DNA of 64,000 bases from Kribbella flavida DSM 17836 (GCF_000024345.1 NC_013729.1:4092001-4156000); one strand, 5' to 3'; shown: positions 16,687-25,129, numbered from the stretch's first letter. Notes: generated by a model from the sequence alone, not told the origin. Numbers and translations are program-made.

Positions 16687-16725
16687 TCAGCGCCACGGCA
16701 GCTTCGCTCAGCGCCACGGCAGCTT
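16687..16725. repeat. 21-bp tandem duplication at the 3' end of the flavoenzyme gene
   Basis: TCAGCGCCACGGCAGCTT occurs at 16687-16704 and again at 16708-16725, a 21-base period. The second copy encodes the last residues KLPWR and the stop codon of the gene ending at 16708. The first copy lies just downstream and repeats the same codons plus stop. It looks like a recent slip duplication. Confidence 0.85.
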
Positions 16726-18267
16726 GGCGTGCAGGATCGCAGCACGGGCGGCGTTCGAGCCGCAGGCGCCGTGCACCCCGCCACCGGGATGAGCCGATGC
16801 CGACGCGAGGTACAAGCCCTTCACCGGCGTCTCGGCCCGCGCCAGGCCCGGGATCGGCCGGAACACCAACTGCTGGTGCAGCGCCGACGTCCCGCCGTTC
16901 ACCGCGCCGCCGACCAGGTTGGCGTCCCGCCGTTCGAGGTCCGGTGGCGCGAGGATGCGGCGCCGGATGATGCGCTGCTCGAAGCCCGGAGCAGCCCGCT
17001 CCACCTGCGCCTGCATGCGATCCGCGAACCGCTCCGCCTCGTCGGCGTCCCACCGGCCGGTGAACTCGTCGTCGCCACGCACTCGCTGCGGCACGTGGGT
17101 GTAGGCCCACGCCGCCTCCGTGCCGGCCGGCGACCGAGTGGGATCCGCCGTGGTCATCTGCCCCATCAGCAGGAACGGCTCGGTCGGGACGAGACCCGCC
17201 GCGATCTGCGCCGCCGTCATACTGAGCGCGTCCACCGACCGGGCGATGTGCACCGTGCCCGGTGACGCGCTCGGCTTCTCCTGCCAGGGAATGGGCCCGT
17301 CCAGCGCCCAGTCCACCTTCACGGTGCCGGGGTCCCACTCGAACTTCTCCATCGCCCGCCGTACCCGGCGCGGAACCGCCGCCACGGGCAGCAGTTCGCC
17401 GTACAGGGCAGGCGCGGAGACGTCGGCCAGCACCGCCCGGCGCGCGCCGTAGTACTCCCCCGAAGCTGTCCGTACGCCGGTCGCGCGGCCGCCGCTCACC
17501 TCGATGCCGGTGACGCGCTGACCGCAGACGATCGTGCCGCCCTGCGCGCGGAAGCGGTCCGCGAGCGCGTGCGCGAGCCGCCCGGCTCCGCCCTTCGGGA
17601 CCGGGTAGCCGAACTGCTGACCGAGCATCACCAGCAGCCAACCCATCAGCCCGGAGCCGGCCGACTCGGGCGTGATGTCGGCGTGCTGCGCGTTGGTGGC
17701 GAACAGCATCCGGCCGGCATCGCCGCGGAAGTGCTGCTCGCCGAGCGACCGCACGGACGAGGCCAGCAGCCGGATCCGCTCCAGGCCTTGGCGGCCGAGC
17801 AGATGCAGCGCGAGCGACGATCCGGAACGAATCGGCGGGAACGGGTCCAGCAGCAGCCCGACCATGCCGCGCTGGATCTTGCGCCAGTCCTCGTACAGCG
17901 CGAGCCAGCTGTCGCCGTCGCCCGGCGCCTCGGCGTCGAGCTCGGCAGCGGTCCGCAGCGGGTCGTCGTGCACGATGGCCCAGCCGCCGTCGGTCATCGG
18001 ATTGCCGAACGGCGCCGGGGCGTCGGACCACTCCAGGCCCCACTTGTGCAGCTCCAGGGCCTGGATGGTCGGTGACGCCGCCGCGAGCGGGTAGAACGAG
18101 CTGAAGGTGTCGTGGATGAAGCCGTCCGCCACGTCGGAGTCGCTGCGGACCGCGCCGCCCACTTCGTCGTTCGCCTCGACCAGCACCACCTCCCAGCCCT
18201 GGTCGACGAGCAGGTTGGCCGCGACGAGCCCGTTCGGGCCGCCGCCGATCACGATCGCGTCGCTCAT
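16708..18267 (-). CDS. Phytoene desaturase-like FAD/NAD(P)-dependent oxidoreductase
   Basis: A 519-residue flavoprotein. The N-terminal dinucleotide motif is AIVIGGGPNGLVAANLL (GGGPNG at residues 8-13), with EANDEVGGAVRS following. The C-terminal FAD segment is KGLYLASASAHPGGGVHGACGSNAA, typical of CrtI-like amine oxidase superfamily members near PYROXD2. It is not one of the carotenoid genes at 50-58 kb. It is divergent from the SDR at 18332 (64 bases between starts) and convergent with the P450. The substrate is unknown; a lipid or polyketide dehydrogenation is plausible. Confidence 0.87.
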   Translation of the reverse strand: MSDAIVIGGGPNGLVAANLLVDQGWEVVLVEANDEVGGAVRSDSDVADGFIHDTFSSFYPLAAASPTIQALELHKWGLEWSDAPAPFGNPMTDGGWAIVHDDPLRTAAELDAEAPGDGDSWLALYEDWRKIQRGMVGLLLDPFPPIRSGSSLALHLLGRQGLERIRLLASSVRSLGEQHFRGDAGRMLFATNAQHADITPESAGSGLMGWLLVMLGQQFGYPVPKGGAGRLAHALADRFRAQGGTIVCGQRVTGIEVSGGRATGVRTASGEYYGARRAVLADVSAPALYGELLPVAAVPRRVRRAMEKFEWDPGTVKVDWALDGPIPWQEKPSASPGTVHIARSVDALSMTAAQIAAGLVPTEPFLLMGQMTTADPTRSPAGTEAAWAYTHVPQRVRGDDEFTGRWDADEAERFADRMQAQVERAAPGFEQRIIRRRILAPPDLERRDANLVGGAVNGGTSALHQQLVFRPIPGLARAETPVKGLYLASASAHPGGGVHGACGSNAARAAILHAKLPWR

Positions 18268-18331
18268 TCGCACCCGGTATCCACGGCGCCGGTTTCGTAT
18301 GCGCCGGTGCGGGGTGGGTACCGGGTGGTTC

Positions 18332-19201
18332 ATGACCGAGCGACCTGACGATGCCCGCGCGCACACCGCCCTGGGCGTTGTCGTCACCGGCGCCGCCGGC
18401 GGCATCGGTCGCGCGACGGCACTGGCGTTCGCCGATCGCGGCGACGACCTGGTGCTGGCCGGGCGGTCGCGGGTGACGCTCGAGGAGGTGGCGCGGGGCT
18501 GCCGGGACCGTGGCGTGCGGGCGGTCGTCGTACCGACTGACGTCTCCGAGCCCGCGCAGACCGACGCGCTGGTTGACACCGCCCTCGCCGAGCTCGGCCG
18601 GGTCGACGTGGTCGTGCACTGCGCGGCGGTGCTCGCGTACGGCGAGTTCGGCAAGATTCCGAGCGAGGTCGTCGACCGGGTGCTCAAGGTCGACATCAAC
18701 GGCACCGCGAACATGGCTCGCTCGGCGCTGCGCCGGTTCACCGCGCAGGGTGGCGGACGGCTGGTCCTGTTCGGCTCGGTGCTCGGCAAGATCGCGCCGC
18801 CGCTGATGAGCTCGTACGTGATGAGCAAGTGGGCCGTGCACGGGCTCGCCCGGGCGCTGCAGGCCGAGACCCGCTCGATGCCCGGCGTGCACGTTCACCT
18901 GGTCACGCCCGGCGCCGTCGACACGCCGGTCTACCAGCACGCCGGCAACTACCTCGGCCACGTCGCCCAGGCGCCGCCGCCCGTCGTCACCGCCGAGAAG
19001 GTCGCCCGCGCCGTCGTCGGCCTGATGGACACCCCGCGCCGCGAGGTCTCGATCGGCGCCGCGAACCTGCTGATGGAACTGGGCTTCCGCCACCTGCCCG
19101 GCCTGTACGACGTCCTGGTGACCCCGCTGCTCAAACGCCTCGGCGTGTCGAGCACCCCGGTCGCCCCCAACCCCGGCAACGTCTTCGAGCCCCGGGCCTA
19201 G
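18332..19201 (+). CDS. Short-chain dehydrogenase/reductase
   Basis: A 289-residue classical SDR: cofactor motif TGAAGGIG (residues 19-26), catalytic S149, Y162 and K166 (SSYVMSKWAVHG). An extended C-terminus (LPGLYDVLVTPLLKRLGVSSTPVAPNPGNVF) is found in a subgroup of actinobacterial SDRs. ATG 18332 is chosen because it gives the standard N-terminus and an earlier in-frame start would run into the divergent gene. It is followed after 19 bases by the GyrI-like gene, so the two are probably one operon. The substrate is unknown. Confidence 0.9.
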   Translation: MTERPDDARAHTALGVVVTGAAGGIGRATALAFADRGDDLVLAGRSRVTLEEVARGCRDRGVRAVVVPTDVSEPAQTDALVDTALAELGRVDVVVHCAAVLAYGEFGKIPSEVVDRVLKVDINGTANMARSALRRFTAQGGGRLVLFGSVLGKIAPPLMSSYVMSKWAVHGLARALQAETRSMPGVHVHLVTPGAVDTPVYQHAGNYLGHVAQAPPPVVTAEKVARAVVGLMDTPRREVSIGAANLLMELGFRHLPGLYDVLVTPLLKRLGVSSTPVAPNPGNVFEPRA

Positions 19202-19220
19202 CCAGACCAAGGGAGGAGTC

Positions 19221-19697
19221 ATGCACACCGATCGGCCCGAAACCCGGACCCTCACCACCCAGCCCACCGCCGTACGCCGAGCGCTGCTGCACTCCGACGA
19301 GCTGTCCAGCTGGCTCCCGCGCGCCTTCGGCGACGTCGCGGTCTTCCTCTACCGGCAGGGCATCGCCCCCAAGGGCTACCCGTTCGCCCGCTACCACCCC
19401 CACTCCGACGGCCGCGTGCACGTCGAAGCCGGCTTCCCCGTCGCCGACCCGATCACCGGCGACAGCACCGTCGTCCCGTCCTCCCTCCCCGGCGGCCACG
19501 TCGTCGCCGCCTGGCACAACGGCCCCGCCGACCAGCTCCGCCACGCCTACCACGCCATCACCACCTGGCTGACCGACCAGGACGCCACCCCCACCGGCGA
19601 CGCCTGGGAGATCTACCACGACCTCCCCGCCCACAACCCGCACCACCACCGCACCGAAGTAGTCCAACCCATCACCCTCACCGCCGCCCGGGTCTGA
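19221..19697 (+). CDS. GyrI-like small-molecule-binding domain protein
   Basis: A 158-residue protein with a single GyrI-like/AraC effector-binding fold. GVAVFLYRQ-type strands, a YHPHSDGRVHVEAGFPVADP core and a VVAAWHNGPADQLRHAYHAITTWL helix are seen. Such stand-alone domains bind hydrophobic or cationic small molecules, and some act as hydrolases or toxin antagonists. A strong ribosome site GGGAGGAG lies just before ATG 19221. It is the last gene of the SDR unit, ending in a hairpin shared with the convergent padR gene. Confidence 0.75.
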   Translation: MHTDRPETRTLTTQPTAVRRALLHSDELSSWLPRAFGDVAVFLYRQGIAPKGYPFARYHPHSDGRVHVEAGFPVADPITGDSTVVPSSLPGGHVVAAWHNGPADQLRHAYHAITTWLTDQDATPTGDAWEIYHDLPAHNPHHHRTEVVQPITLTAARV

Positions 19698-19700
19698 GGC

Positions 19701-19733
19701 GACGTTCCGCGCGGCGCCTGCTCGTGGAACGTC
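19701..19733. terminator. Hairpin between convergent GyrI-like and PadR genes
   Basis: GACGTTCC (19701-19708) pairs with GGAACGTC (19726-19733) over a 17-base loop. The right arm overlaps the PadR stop codon. It probably works for both strands. Confidence 0.5.
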
Positions 19734-20283
19734 AGGCGGGGAGCTTCGCCAGTTCGGTGAGGGCTTCGTCGGCCCACGCGATGGTGGCGCGGGCGGTGTG
19801 TTCGCCGGCGGAGATGGTGAGGAGCCAGTAGCGCGTGTGGGGCTCGGTGGTGGGGTCGGAGGTGCGTTCGGCTTCGACGAGGGCTCGGGTGGCGGCCAGT
19901 TCGGTGAGTTGGTGCTCGGCTCGGGTTTTGGAGGCCTGGACCAGGTCGGCGCAGGCGGACGGGCCCAGGAGGTGGCCGAAGAAGAGGCGGAGCAGGGTGC
20001 CGCTGCGCGGGCGGCTGGGAACGGGCGGGCTGCTGAGCAGATCGAGCAGATGAGCTCGGCCGGCGTCGGTGAGGGCGTACTGCGCTGAGCCGGTGCGGCC
20101 GCCAGCGGTGGCCTCGATCAGGCCGGACTCCTTCAGGCGGGCGATCGACGGGTAGATCTGGCCGAAGCTTTCGCTCCAGAAGGCGCTGAGTTGCTCGTGG
20201 ATCGTCTTGCGGACCGCGTAGCCGGTCGTGGGCGTGATGCTGAGCACGGCGAGGACCGCAAGATCGGTCTGGGAGGAAGCCAT
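19732..20283 (-). CDS. PadR family transcriptional regulator
   Basis: A 183-residue protein with the PadR winged helix at residues about 8-80 (LAVLSITPTTGYAVRKTIHEQLSAFWSESFGQIYPSIARLKESGLI). A C-terminal helical Vir_act_alpha_C dimerisation domain follows at about 95-175. PadR proteins are repressors that sense phenolics or other xenobiotics. It is leaderless: TACAAT (20288-20293, minus strand) lies five bases before ATG 20283. A 17-base perfect palindrome overlaps this -10, which strongly suggests autorepression and control of the divergent membrane gene at 20322. Confidence 0.92.
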   Translation of the reverse strand: MASSQTDLAVLAVLSITPTTGYAVRKTIHEQLSAFWSESFGQIYPSIARLKESGLIEATAGGRTGSAQYALTDAGRAHLLDLLSSPPVPSRPRSGTLLRLFFGHLLGPSACADLVQASKTRAEHQLTELAATRALVEAERTSDPTTEPHTRYWLLTISAGEHTARATIAWADEALTELAKLPA

Positions 20284-20290
20284 ACGCTAT

Positions 20291-20307
20291 TGTATCTGGC
20301 AGATACA
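20291..20307. promoter_or_regulatory. PadR operator palindrome
   Basis: TGTATCTGGCAGATACA is a perfect inverted repeat of eight-base arms around a central G. It matches the general ATGT...ACAT form of PadR sites. It overlaps the padR -10 (TACAAT) and lies 14 bases before the ATG of the divergent gene, so one dimer could shut off both promoters. Confidence 0.75.
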
Positions 20308-20321
20308 TCAAAGGGGCGGGC

Positions 20322-20714
20322 ATGAGTCTTCTGGCAGTGGCCGCGGCGGTTGCCGCGGCGAGCTTTGCGGTGATCGCGGGATTTCAGCTCGCGCTGGCGG
20401 CGGGCCTCCCGTGGGGGCGGGCGGCGTACGGCGGAGCGCGGGACCGGTTGCCGGTGCAGCTTCGCGTCGTCAGCGCCGCGGCGTTTGTGGTCTGGGTGAT
20501 CGTCGGGCTCACGGTTCTGCGCCGGGCCGGCGTGCCGGTCTGGACGCCTGTTCCCGACCGCCTTCTTCCGGGCACTGTCTGGGTGGTCGCCGGGGTGCTC
20601 GTGCCCTCGCTGGTGCTGAACGTGATCACGAGGAGCCGGATCGAGCGGGCGATCTGGGCGCCGATGTGCCTGGTGGCGCTCACCGCGACCGTCGCCGTCA
20701 ACGTCCTGGCGTGA
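20322..20714 (+). CDS. Small four-helix membrane protein, unknown function
   Basis: A 130-residue protein with four predicted membrane helices (about residues 5-27, 48-66, 80-100 and 112-129). The first helix is followed by GLPWGRAAYGGAR. I recognise no named family with certainty; similar small proteins are often encoded beside PadR or TetR regulators. AAGGGG lies upstream of ATG 20322. It is divergent from padR and shares the palindromic operator, so it is probably the regulated target. Transport or membrane stress protection is possible but unproved. Confidence 0.75.
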   Translation: MSLLAVAAAVAAASFAVIAGFQLALAAGLPWGRAAYGGARDRLPVQLRVVSAAAFVVWVIVGLTVLRRAGVPVWTPVPDRLLPGTVWVVAGVLVPSLVLNVITRSRIERAIWAPMCLVALTATVAVNVLA

Positions 20715-20729
20715 AGCTGGGAACGACAA

Positions 20730-20763
20730 GGGACGCGCTTCACCCCGTGGCGAAGCGCGTCCC
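20730..20763. terminator. Strong bidirectional terminator hairpin
   Basis: GGGACGCGCTTC (20730-20741) and GAAGCGCGTCCC (20752-20763) form a perfect 12-bp stem with a 10-base loop. It lies between the convergent membrane protein gene and the chitinase gene. Confidence 0.8.
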
Positions 20764-20785
20764 GGCGTGAGGGGCCTGGCGGAGG

Positions 20786-22192
20786 TCAGGCCGGCAGGGT
20801 CCAGAGCTGGTTGCTGCTGCCGGCGCAGTCCCAGATCTGCAGGCGGGTGCCGTCGGCCGAGCTCGGACCGGTGGCGTCCAGGCAGCGACCGGAGGCCGGG
20901 TTGCGCAGGGTGCCGTTCGACTGGGCGTGCCAGGTCTGGGCGCCGGTGCCGTTGCAGTCGTAGAGCTGGACCGGGGTGCCGTTCGCCGTACCGGCGGCGG
21001 TGACGTCCATGCACTTGCCGAGGGCCCGGATCGTGCCGTCGGTGCCGACCGTCCAGGTCTGCGCCGAGGAGCCGTTGCAGGTCCAGAGCTGGACGGCGGT
21101 GCCGTTCGCGCTGTTCGCGCCGGCGACGTCGACGCACTTGCCGGCGATGCCCTTGACCGGACCGGTCTTGCCGCCGGGCTGCGGGGAACCACCACCGGCC
21201 GCGTCGTAGATCGCGCTGACCAGCGAGGTGCTGCCGGTGGTGTCCTGGGACAGCTCCCAGTTCATGATGCCGCCGGCGTTCGCGACGGCCCACTGGGTCT
21301 TGCGCTTGATCGTCGGGATGCCGTTGTAGCACTGCTGGGCGCCGTTGACGGTGGCGCAGTCCCGGTTCGCGTTCGCCGGGTCCATCGCCACCAGTTGCGC
21401 GTAGGTCAGGTACGTCGGCCGGCTGTAGAACGGAACGCCGAGCACGGTTTTGCCGGCCGGCAGACCGCGGGACTTCCAGTAGTTCGCCGCGGCGATCGAC
21501 CAGTCGTAGTTGGCGTGCGGGCTGCCTCCGTCGTACGCCATGATGTTCAGGAAGTCGACGGAGCCGAACACGGCCGGCTGGACGCCTTCGGCGGTGCCGC
21601 CGTTCGACACCACCGCGGCGGTGAGCAGCTTGCCCCGGCTGTGCAGAGCGTCGCTGAGCTGCCGCATCAGCGCGGTGAAGTTGTTGCCCTCCACCCCCGG
21701 GTCCGGGTACTCCCAGTCGATGTCGACACCGTCCAGGCTGTACTGGTTGACCGCACCGATCACGGCGTTCACGAACGTCGTCCGGCTGGTCGCGTTGGCG
21801 GCGAGCGCCTCGAACGCGTCGTCGTTGCCGTCGTTCCAGCCGCCGATCGCCAGCGACACCTTGACGCCGTTGGCGTGCCCGAGCGAGACCAGCGAGTTCA
21901 GCTTCGACGGGCTGGGAATCGCCTGCAGGGTGCCGTTGGCGTTGGGCAGCGCGAAGGCGTAGTTGATGTGGGTCAGCTTCGAGTACTGGATGCTGTTCAC
22001 GTCGCCGGACCACGACGGCATGTACCCGACGCTGCGGAAACCGCTCGGCAGGGCGGCGGTGCTGGTCTCGCTCGCCGACGACGCGGCCGGGGCGGTCACG
22101 GCCACCGCACCGGCGGCGGCGGTCGCCAGCGTTAGGCCCGCGACGGCGAGGCGACTTCGGGACTTGATCCAAGACAAGGAAGAAGTATTCAT
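20786..22192 (-). CDS. Secreted GH18 chitinase with ricin-type carbohydrate-binding domain
   Basis: A 468-residue exported enzyme. A Sec signal peptide covers about residues 1-40 (positive start, then AGLTLATAAAGAVAVTAPAASSA). The GH18 barrel (about 50-325) has SLAIGGW and the full DxxDxDxE catalytic motif DGVDIDWE (D154, D157, D159, E161). The C-terminal beta-trefoil ricin B/CBM13 domain (about 335-468) shows three QxW-type repeats (GKCVDVAG...QTW, GKCMDVTA...QTW, GRCLDATG...LW). It hydrolyses chitin outside the cell. It starts at ATG 22192 with an AAGGAA ribosome site. It appears monocistronic. Confidence 0.93.
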   Translation of the reverse strand: MNTSSLSWIKSRSRLAVAGLTLATAAAGAVAVTAPAASSASETSTAALPSGFRSVGYMPSWSGDVNSIQYSKLTHINYAFALPNANGTLQAIPSPSKLNSLVSLGHANGVKVSLAIGGWNDGNDDAFEALAANATSRTTFVNAVIGAVNQYSLDGVDIDWEYPDPGVEGNNFTALMRQLSDALHSRGKLLTAAVVSNGGTAEGVQPAVFGSVDFLNIMAYDGGSPHANYDWSIAAANYWKSRGLPAGKTVLGVPFYSRPTYLTYAQLVAMDPANANRDCATVNGAQQCYNGIPTIKRKTQWAVANAGGIMNWELSQDTTGSTSLVSAIYDAAGGGSPQPGGKTGPVKGIAGKCVDVAGANSANGTAVQLWTCNGSSAQTWTVGTDGTIRALGKCMDVTAAGTANGTPVQLYDCNGTGAQTWHAQSNGTLRNPASGRCLDATGPSSADGTRLQIWDCAGSSNQLWTLPA

Positions 22193-22323
22193 CAGGGGCG
22201 GTTCCTTCCGGGGGGCGGACGTGAAGGAAGATATGAAGTGAGCTGACTGAAGTGCGAGCCAGTGAACCCCGGATGTCCCGCCGTCGTCAAGAGGTCACGG
22301 ACAGCGAAGCGGGCCGGCGCAAT

Positions 22324-23526
22324 TCACCGGCCCGACCGGTCGGCCTTCGCCAGCAGCGGCAGGGACACCAGGCCGGCCAAGGTGCAGGCGACGGCCGAGG
22401 TCCCGAGAATGACGGCGGGACCGAAGTGGTCGTTGGCCAGGGCACCGACGGCGGCTCCCAGCGGCGCAGCGATCGCCAGCATGGCCCGCTGCGTGCCGAA
22501 CACCCGGCCGTGGACCGCCGGATCGGTCCAGCGCTGCAGAGCCGTCGCCTCCACGGCGGAGTACGGGCCCCAGATCGCGCCCGACACGACGAACACCAGC
22601 ATCGCGGCCGGCAGGCTTTCAGTGAGCACCAGAGGCACGGTCACGACGCCCCACACCACGGCGCCCAGTCCGTTCACCAGCCCGGGACGCCTCCGCGCCA
22701 GCAAAGGGGCCAAGGGCAACGTCATCAGCGACGCGACGCCGAACACCACCCAGAGCAGGCTGTAGCCACCTACCGAGACGCCGAGCTGCTCGCGAGCGAA
22801 GTACGGCAGCACGGTCTCGAAGGGCCCGTACACCAGGTAGTACACGACCGACAGCGCCATCAGCCCAGCCACCCGCGGCGAGCTCCACCGCCGTGGCGGC
22901 TCCCCCGGTCGCGCGACCTCGACTGCGGCCGCCGTACGCCGTGGCAACCGTGCGGCAATCACCGCCACCATCGCCAGCATCACCATCGGTACGACGAACG
23001 CAGGCCCCGGCCCGAGCAGCGCCAGCGCCGGACCGGCCAGCGCAGCCCCCACCAGCATCGGGAGCTGGTCACCGACGCTCAGCAGCGCATTGGCTCGGCC
23101 CAGCGACGCGACATCCACCAGCCGCGGCACCAGGGTCCGCGCGGCGGCGAAACTCAGCGGCGCCGTGACTCCCGCTGCCGCGCCCAGCACCAGCATCACC
23201 CAGAGCGGGAACCGTCCACTCCAGCCGGCAACGACCAGCACACCCATCAGTGCGGCGCGGACCGCGCCGTCCAGGACCATCGTCGGCACCGGTCCGAAAC
23301 GGTCGACAGCGCGACCGCCGAGCACGCCGCCGAACAGCGCGGGAATCCGGATCGCCACCACCAGCAGGGCCGTCTCGGCTCCGGACCACCCTTGCGGACC
23401 GGCGATCCACAGAATGACGAACAGCAAGAAGTTGTCAGCCGTCGAGGCGAGCGTCCAGGCCGCCGCCAGCCACCACACCGGCTTCGGCAGCGCCCGGGTC
23501 GCCCGGTCCCCGACGGTGACGGTCAT
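22324..23526 (-). CDS. MFS transporter
   Basis: A 400-residue transporter with about twelve membrane helices. It shows an MFS loop motif GGVLGGRAVDRFGP between helices 2 and 3 and the MFS_3 (macrolide/enterobactin efflux-like) pattern in the second half. ATG 23526 overlaps the stop of the upstream MarR gene as ATGA, so translation is coupled; an earlier ATG in the same frame lies inside marR and is not needed. The MarR partner implies induction by a small toxic or antibiotic-like molecule. Confidence 0.88.
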   Translation of the reverse strand: MTVTVGDRATRALPKPVWWLAAAWTLASTADNFLLFVILWIAGPQGWSGAETALLVVAIRIPALFGGVLGGRAVDRFGPVPTMVLDGAVRAALMGVLVVAGWSGRFPLWVMLVLGAAAGVTAPLSFAAARTLVPRLVDVASLGRANALLSVGDQLPMLVGAALAGPALALLGPGPAFVVPMVMLAMVAVIAARLPRRTAAAVEVARPGEPPRRWSSPRVAGLMALSVVYYLVYGPFETVLPYFAREQLGVSVGGYSLLWVVFGVASLMTLPLAPLLARRRPGLVNGLGAVVWGVVTVPLVLTESLPAAMLVFVVSGAIWGPYSAVEATALQRWTDPAVHGRVFGTQRAMLAIAAPLGAAVGALANDHFGPAVILGTSAVACTLAGLVSLPLLAKADRSGR

Positions 23527-24011
23527 CGGGCCTGCCCCACCGACTCGTCGACCGGGCACCGTTCGCAGGCCGGCCAGTCGCACAGCCGGCAGGTTGCGTC
23601 CGCCGCGTCCCGTGCTCGCTCCGTCGCCCGCAGCCCTCGTCCGAGCAGATCGTTGAGCTGTCGCCGGTCGTCGTCACTGAGCCCGCCCAGCGCCTCGGCC
23701 GCGGCGGCCTCGCGGCGCTCGTTCCAGGTGGCCAGGGCCGCGGTCCCGGCCGGCTCCAAGCTCAGCCGGATCGCGCGGCCCTGCCGGGCCCGGGCGACGT
23801 ACCCGAGCTTCTCCAGCCGGTCGATCAGGCGCACCGTGCCGGACTGGGTGAGACCGATGCGATTCCACAGCCAGTCCGCCGAACAGCCCTCATGGCTGGC
23901 GATCAACGTCAGCGCGGCGACGTCGCGCAGTCCGAGACCCGGTGGCAGCGCGCCGGTCAGCACATCGTGACTGCGCAACGTCCAGGCCGCCCACACGTTC
24001 GACTCATGCAT
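23523..24011 (-). CDS. MarR family regulator with C-terminal cysteine cluster
   Basis: A 162-residue winged-helix protein (residues about 30-100: LRDVAALTLIASHEGCSADWLWNRIGLTQSGTVRLIDRLEKLGYV). The tail CRLCDWPACERCPVD has four cysteines in C-x2-C-x4-C-x2-C spacing, which could bind zinc or an iron-sulfur cluster or sense oxidation. It is leaderless: TATGAA (24018-24023, minus strand) lies six bases before ATG 24011. It is coupled by an ATGA overlap to the MFS gene, so it probably represses its own operon. Confidence 0.88.
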   Translation of the reverse strand: MHESNVWAAWTLRSHDVLTGALPPGLGLRDVAALTLIASHEGCSADWLWNRIGLTQSGTVRLIDRLEKLGYVARARQGRAIRLSLEPAGTAALATWNERREAAAAEALGGLSDDDRRQLNDLLGRGLRATERARDAADATCRLCDWPACERCPVDESVGQAR

Positions 24012-24018
24012 GACTCAT
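24001..24018. promoter_or_regulatory. Candidate MarR operator: 11-bp-spaced direct repeat and palindrome
   Basis: GACTCAT occurs at 24001-24007 and 24012-24018, one helical turn apart. TCATGCATGA (24004-24013) between them is a perfect palindrome. The element overlaps the MarR start codon and abuts the -10 box, so binding would block leaderless transcription. Confidence 0.45.
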
Positions 24019-24070
24019 TCATACATCAAGCCGACCGGGTGCTGCCAGTCACGGCGTGCCGCCGCAGCTA

Positions 24071-25129
24071 CTACCGGCGAGGAAACAGGCCGCCCTGGGC
24101 AAGCCGCTGGTTGACCCGCTGGCGCACCTCCGGCTTGGCCAGCAGGTCACTCGACTTGCGCAGGTTCGCCGCCAGCAGCGGCTGCCACGCGTCCTGCTCC
24201 GCGGCGGAGACGGTCTGCGCGCGTCCGGACAGCAGCTTGACCAGCCCATCGGCGACCGCCGTCTGCTCCTCCGCGCGCGGGTGGTAGGCGGCGGCCTTGG
24301 TCAGGTCGAGGTCCTTGCCCTGGATCCAGGCCTTCTCCTTGGCGCACACGTCGTGCTTCTCGGACGGCTTGAAGAGGTCGAGGTACTTCGCCTTGGTCTC
24401 CTTGGCCGCGGCGGCCATCGCCTTGTTCAGCTCGGTCTGGATCTCGGTGAGGTAGCCGTAGTCGCCCTTGGCCAGCGGCAGGTCGGGGCAAGTGCCCTGC
24501 GGCGGCGCGATCCGCGGGTAGCCGATCAGCACGATCGTCGCCTTCGGTGCCACCCGGCTCCGGATGGCCTTGACCGACTCGACCAGCCGGGTCTTGGTCT
24601 TCGCGACGTTCTCCCGCAGCCGGTCCTTGCCGCCGGCGGTGAACTGCTTCTTGCACGGCGCGCCGTCGGGATCCGAGGCCTTCACCGTCGGACACACCGC
24701 GAGCAGGTCGGGCAGTACGCCGAAGTCGTTCGCGCCCATGCCGAGCGTCACCAGGTCGGTCTGCTTGGTCAGCGCGGTCACCTGCGGCGGGACGAACCCG
24801 GTCGCGGTGGCCTGGGCCGTCTTCAGATGCGTGGTGTCGGCGCCGCTGCAGCTCACGTCGGTCACCTTCGGCACCTTCAGCTTCGGCGCGGCCAGGGCGG
24901 GATAGTTCCCGCCGGAGCGCAGGCAGCCGAGCGTGCTGAGATCGAGCGGCGGCACGAGTGGAGCGGCCGTGTAGGAGTCACCCAGGGCCACGTAGTTCTT
25001 GAACGCCGGGGCCGCCACGGCGGCCGGGGCGGCGGTCGCGGTCGCCGGACCACTGGCCGTGGCGACGGTCGCGGCAGGGATCGCGAGCGCGGCCGCGGTC
25101 AGTCCGGTGATCAGGCGGGCAGAATTCAT
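24071..25129 (-). CDS. Secreted SGNH/GDSL hydrolase (lipase/esterase-like)
   Basis: A 352-residue exported protein. The signal peptide is about residues 1-34. The SGNH blocks are ALGDSYTA (nucleophile S52), an oxyanion GANDFG (N134) and YHPRAEEQ (H283). The Asp usual three residues before the His is absent (AAYH), as in Streptomyces lipases that use a backbone carbonyl instead. Six cysteines probably form disulfides. About 50 residues follow the catalytic core, longer than in simple members. It should hydrolyse acyl esters outside the cell. AAGGAGG precedes ATG 25129. Confidence 0.9.
   Translation of the reverse strand: MNSARLITGLTAAALAIPAATVATASGPATATAAPAAVAAPAFKNYVALGDSYTAAPLVPPLDLSTLGCLRSGGNYPALAAPKLKVPKVTDVSCSGADTTHLKTAQATATGFVPPQVTALTKQTDLVTLGMGANDFGVLPDLLAVCPTVKASDPDGAPCKKQFTAGGKDRLRENVAKTKTRLVESVKAIRSRVAPKATIVLIGYPRIAPPQGTCPDLPLAKGDYGYLTEIQTELNKAMAAAAKETKAKYLDLFKPSEKHDVCAKEKAWIQGKDLDLTKAAAYHPRAEEQTAVADGLVKLLSGRAQTVSAAEQDAWQPLLAANLRKSSDLLAKPEVRQRVNQRLAQGGLFPRR

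Noticed and set aside
16708..18267. Assigning this flavoenzyme as crtI
   Set aside because: It belongs to the wider phytoene-desaturase-like group and is far from the crt operon; a clear crtI exists at 55244-56764.
18268..18331. Stress sigma-B-like GGGTAC and GGATAC boxes between the flavoenzyme and SDR genes
   Set aside because: The GTTT -35 element is not at a suitable distance for either direction.
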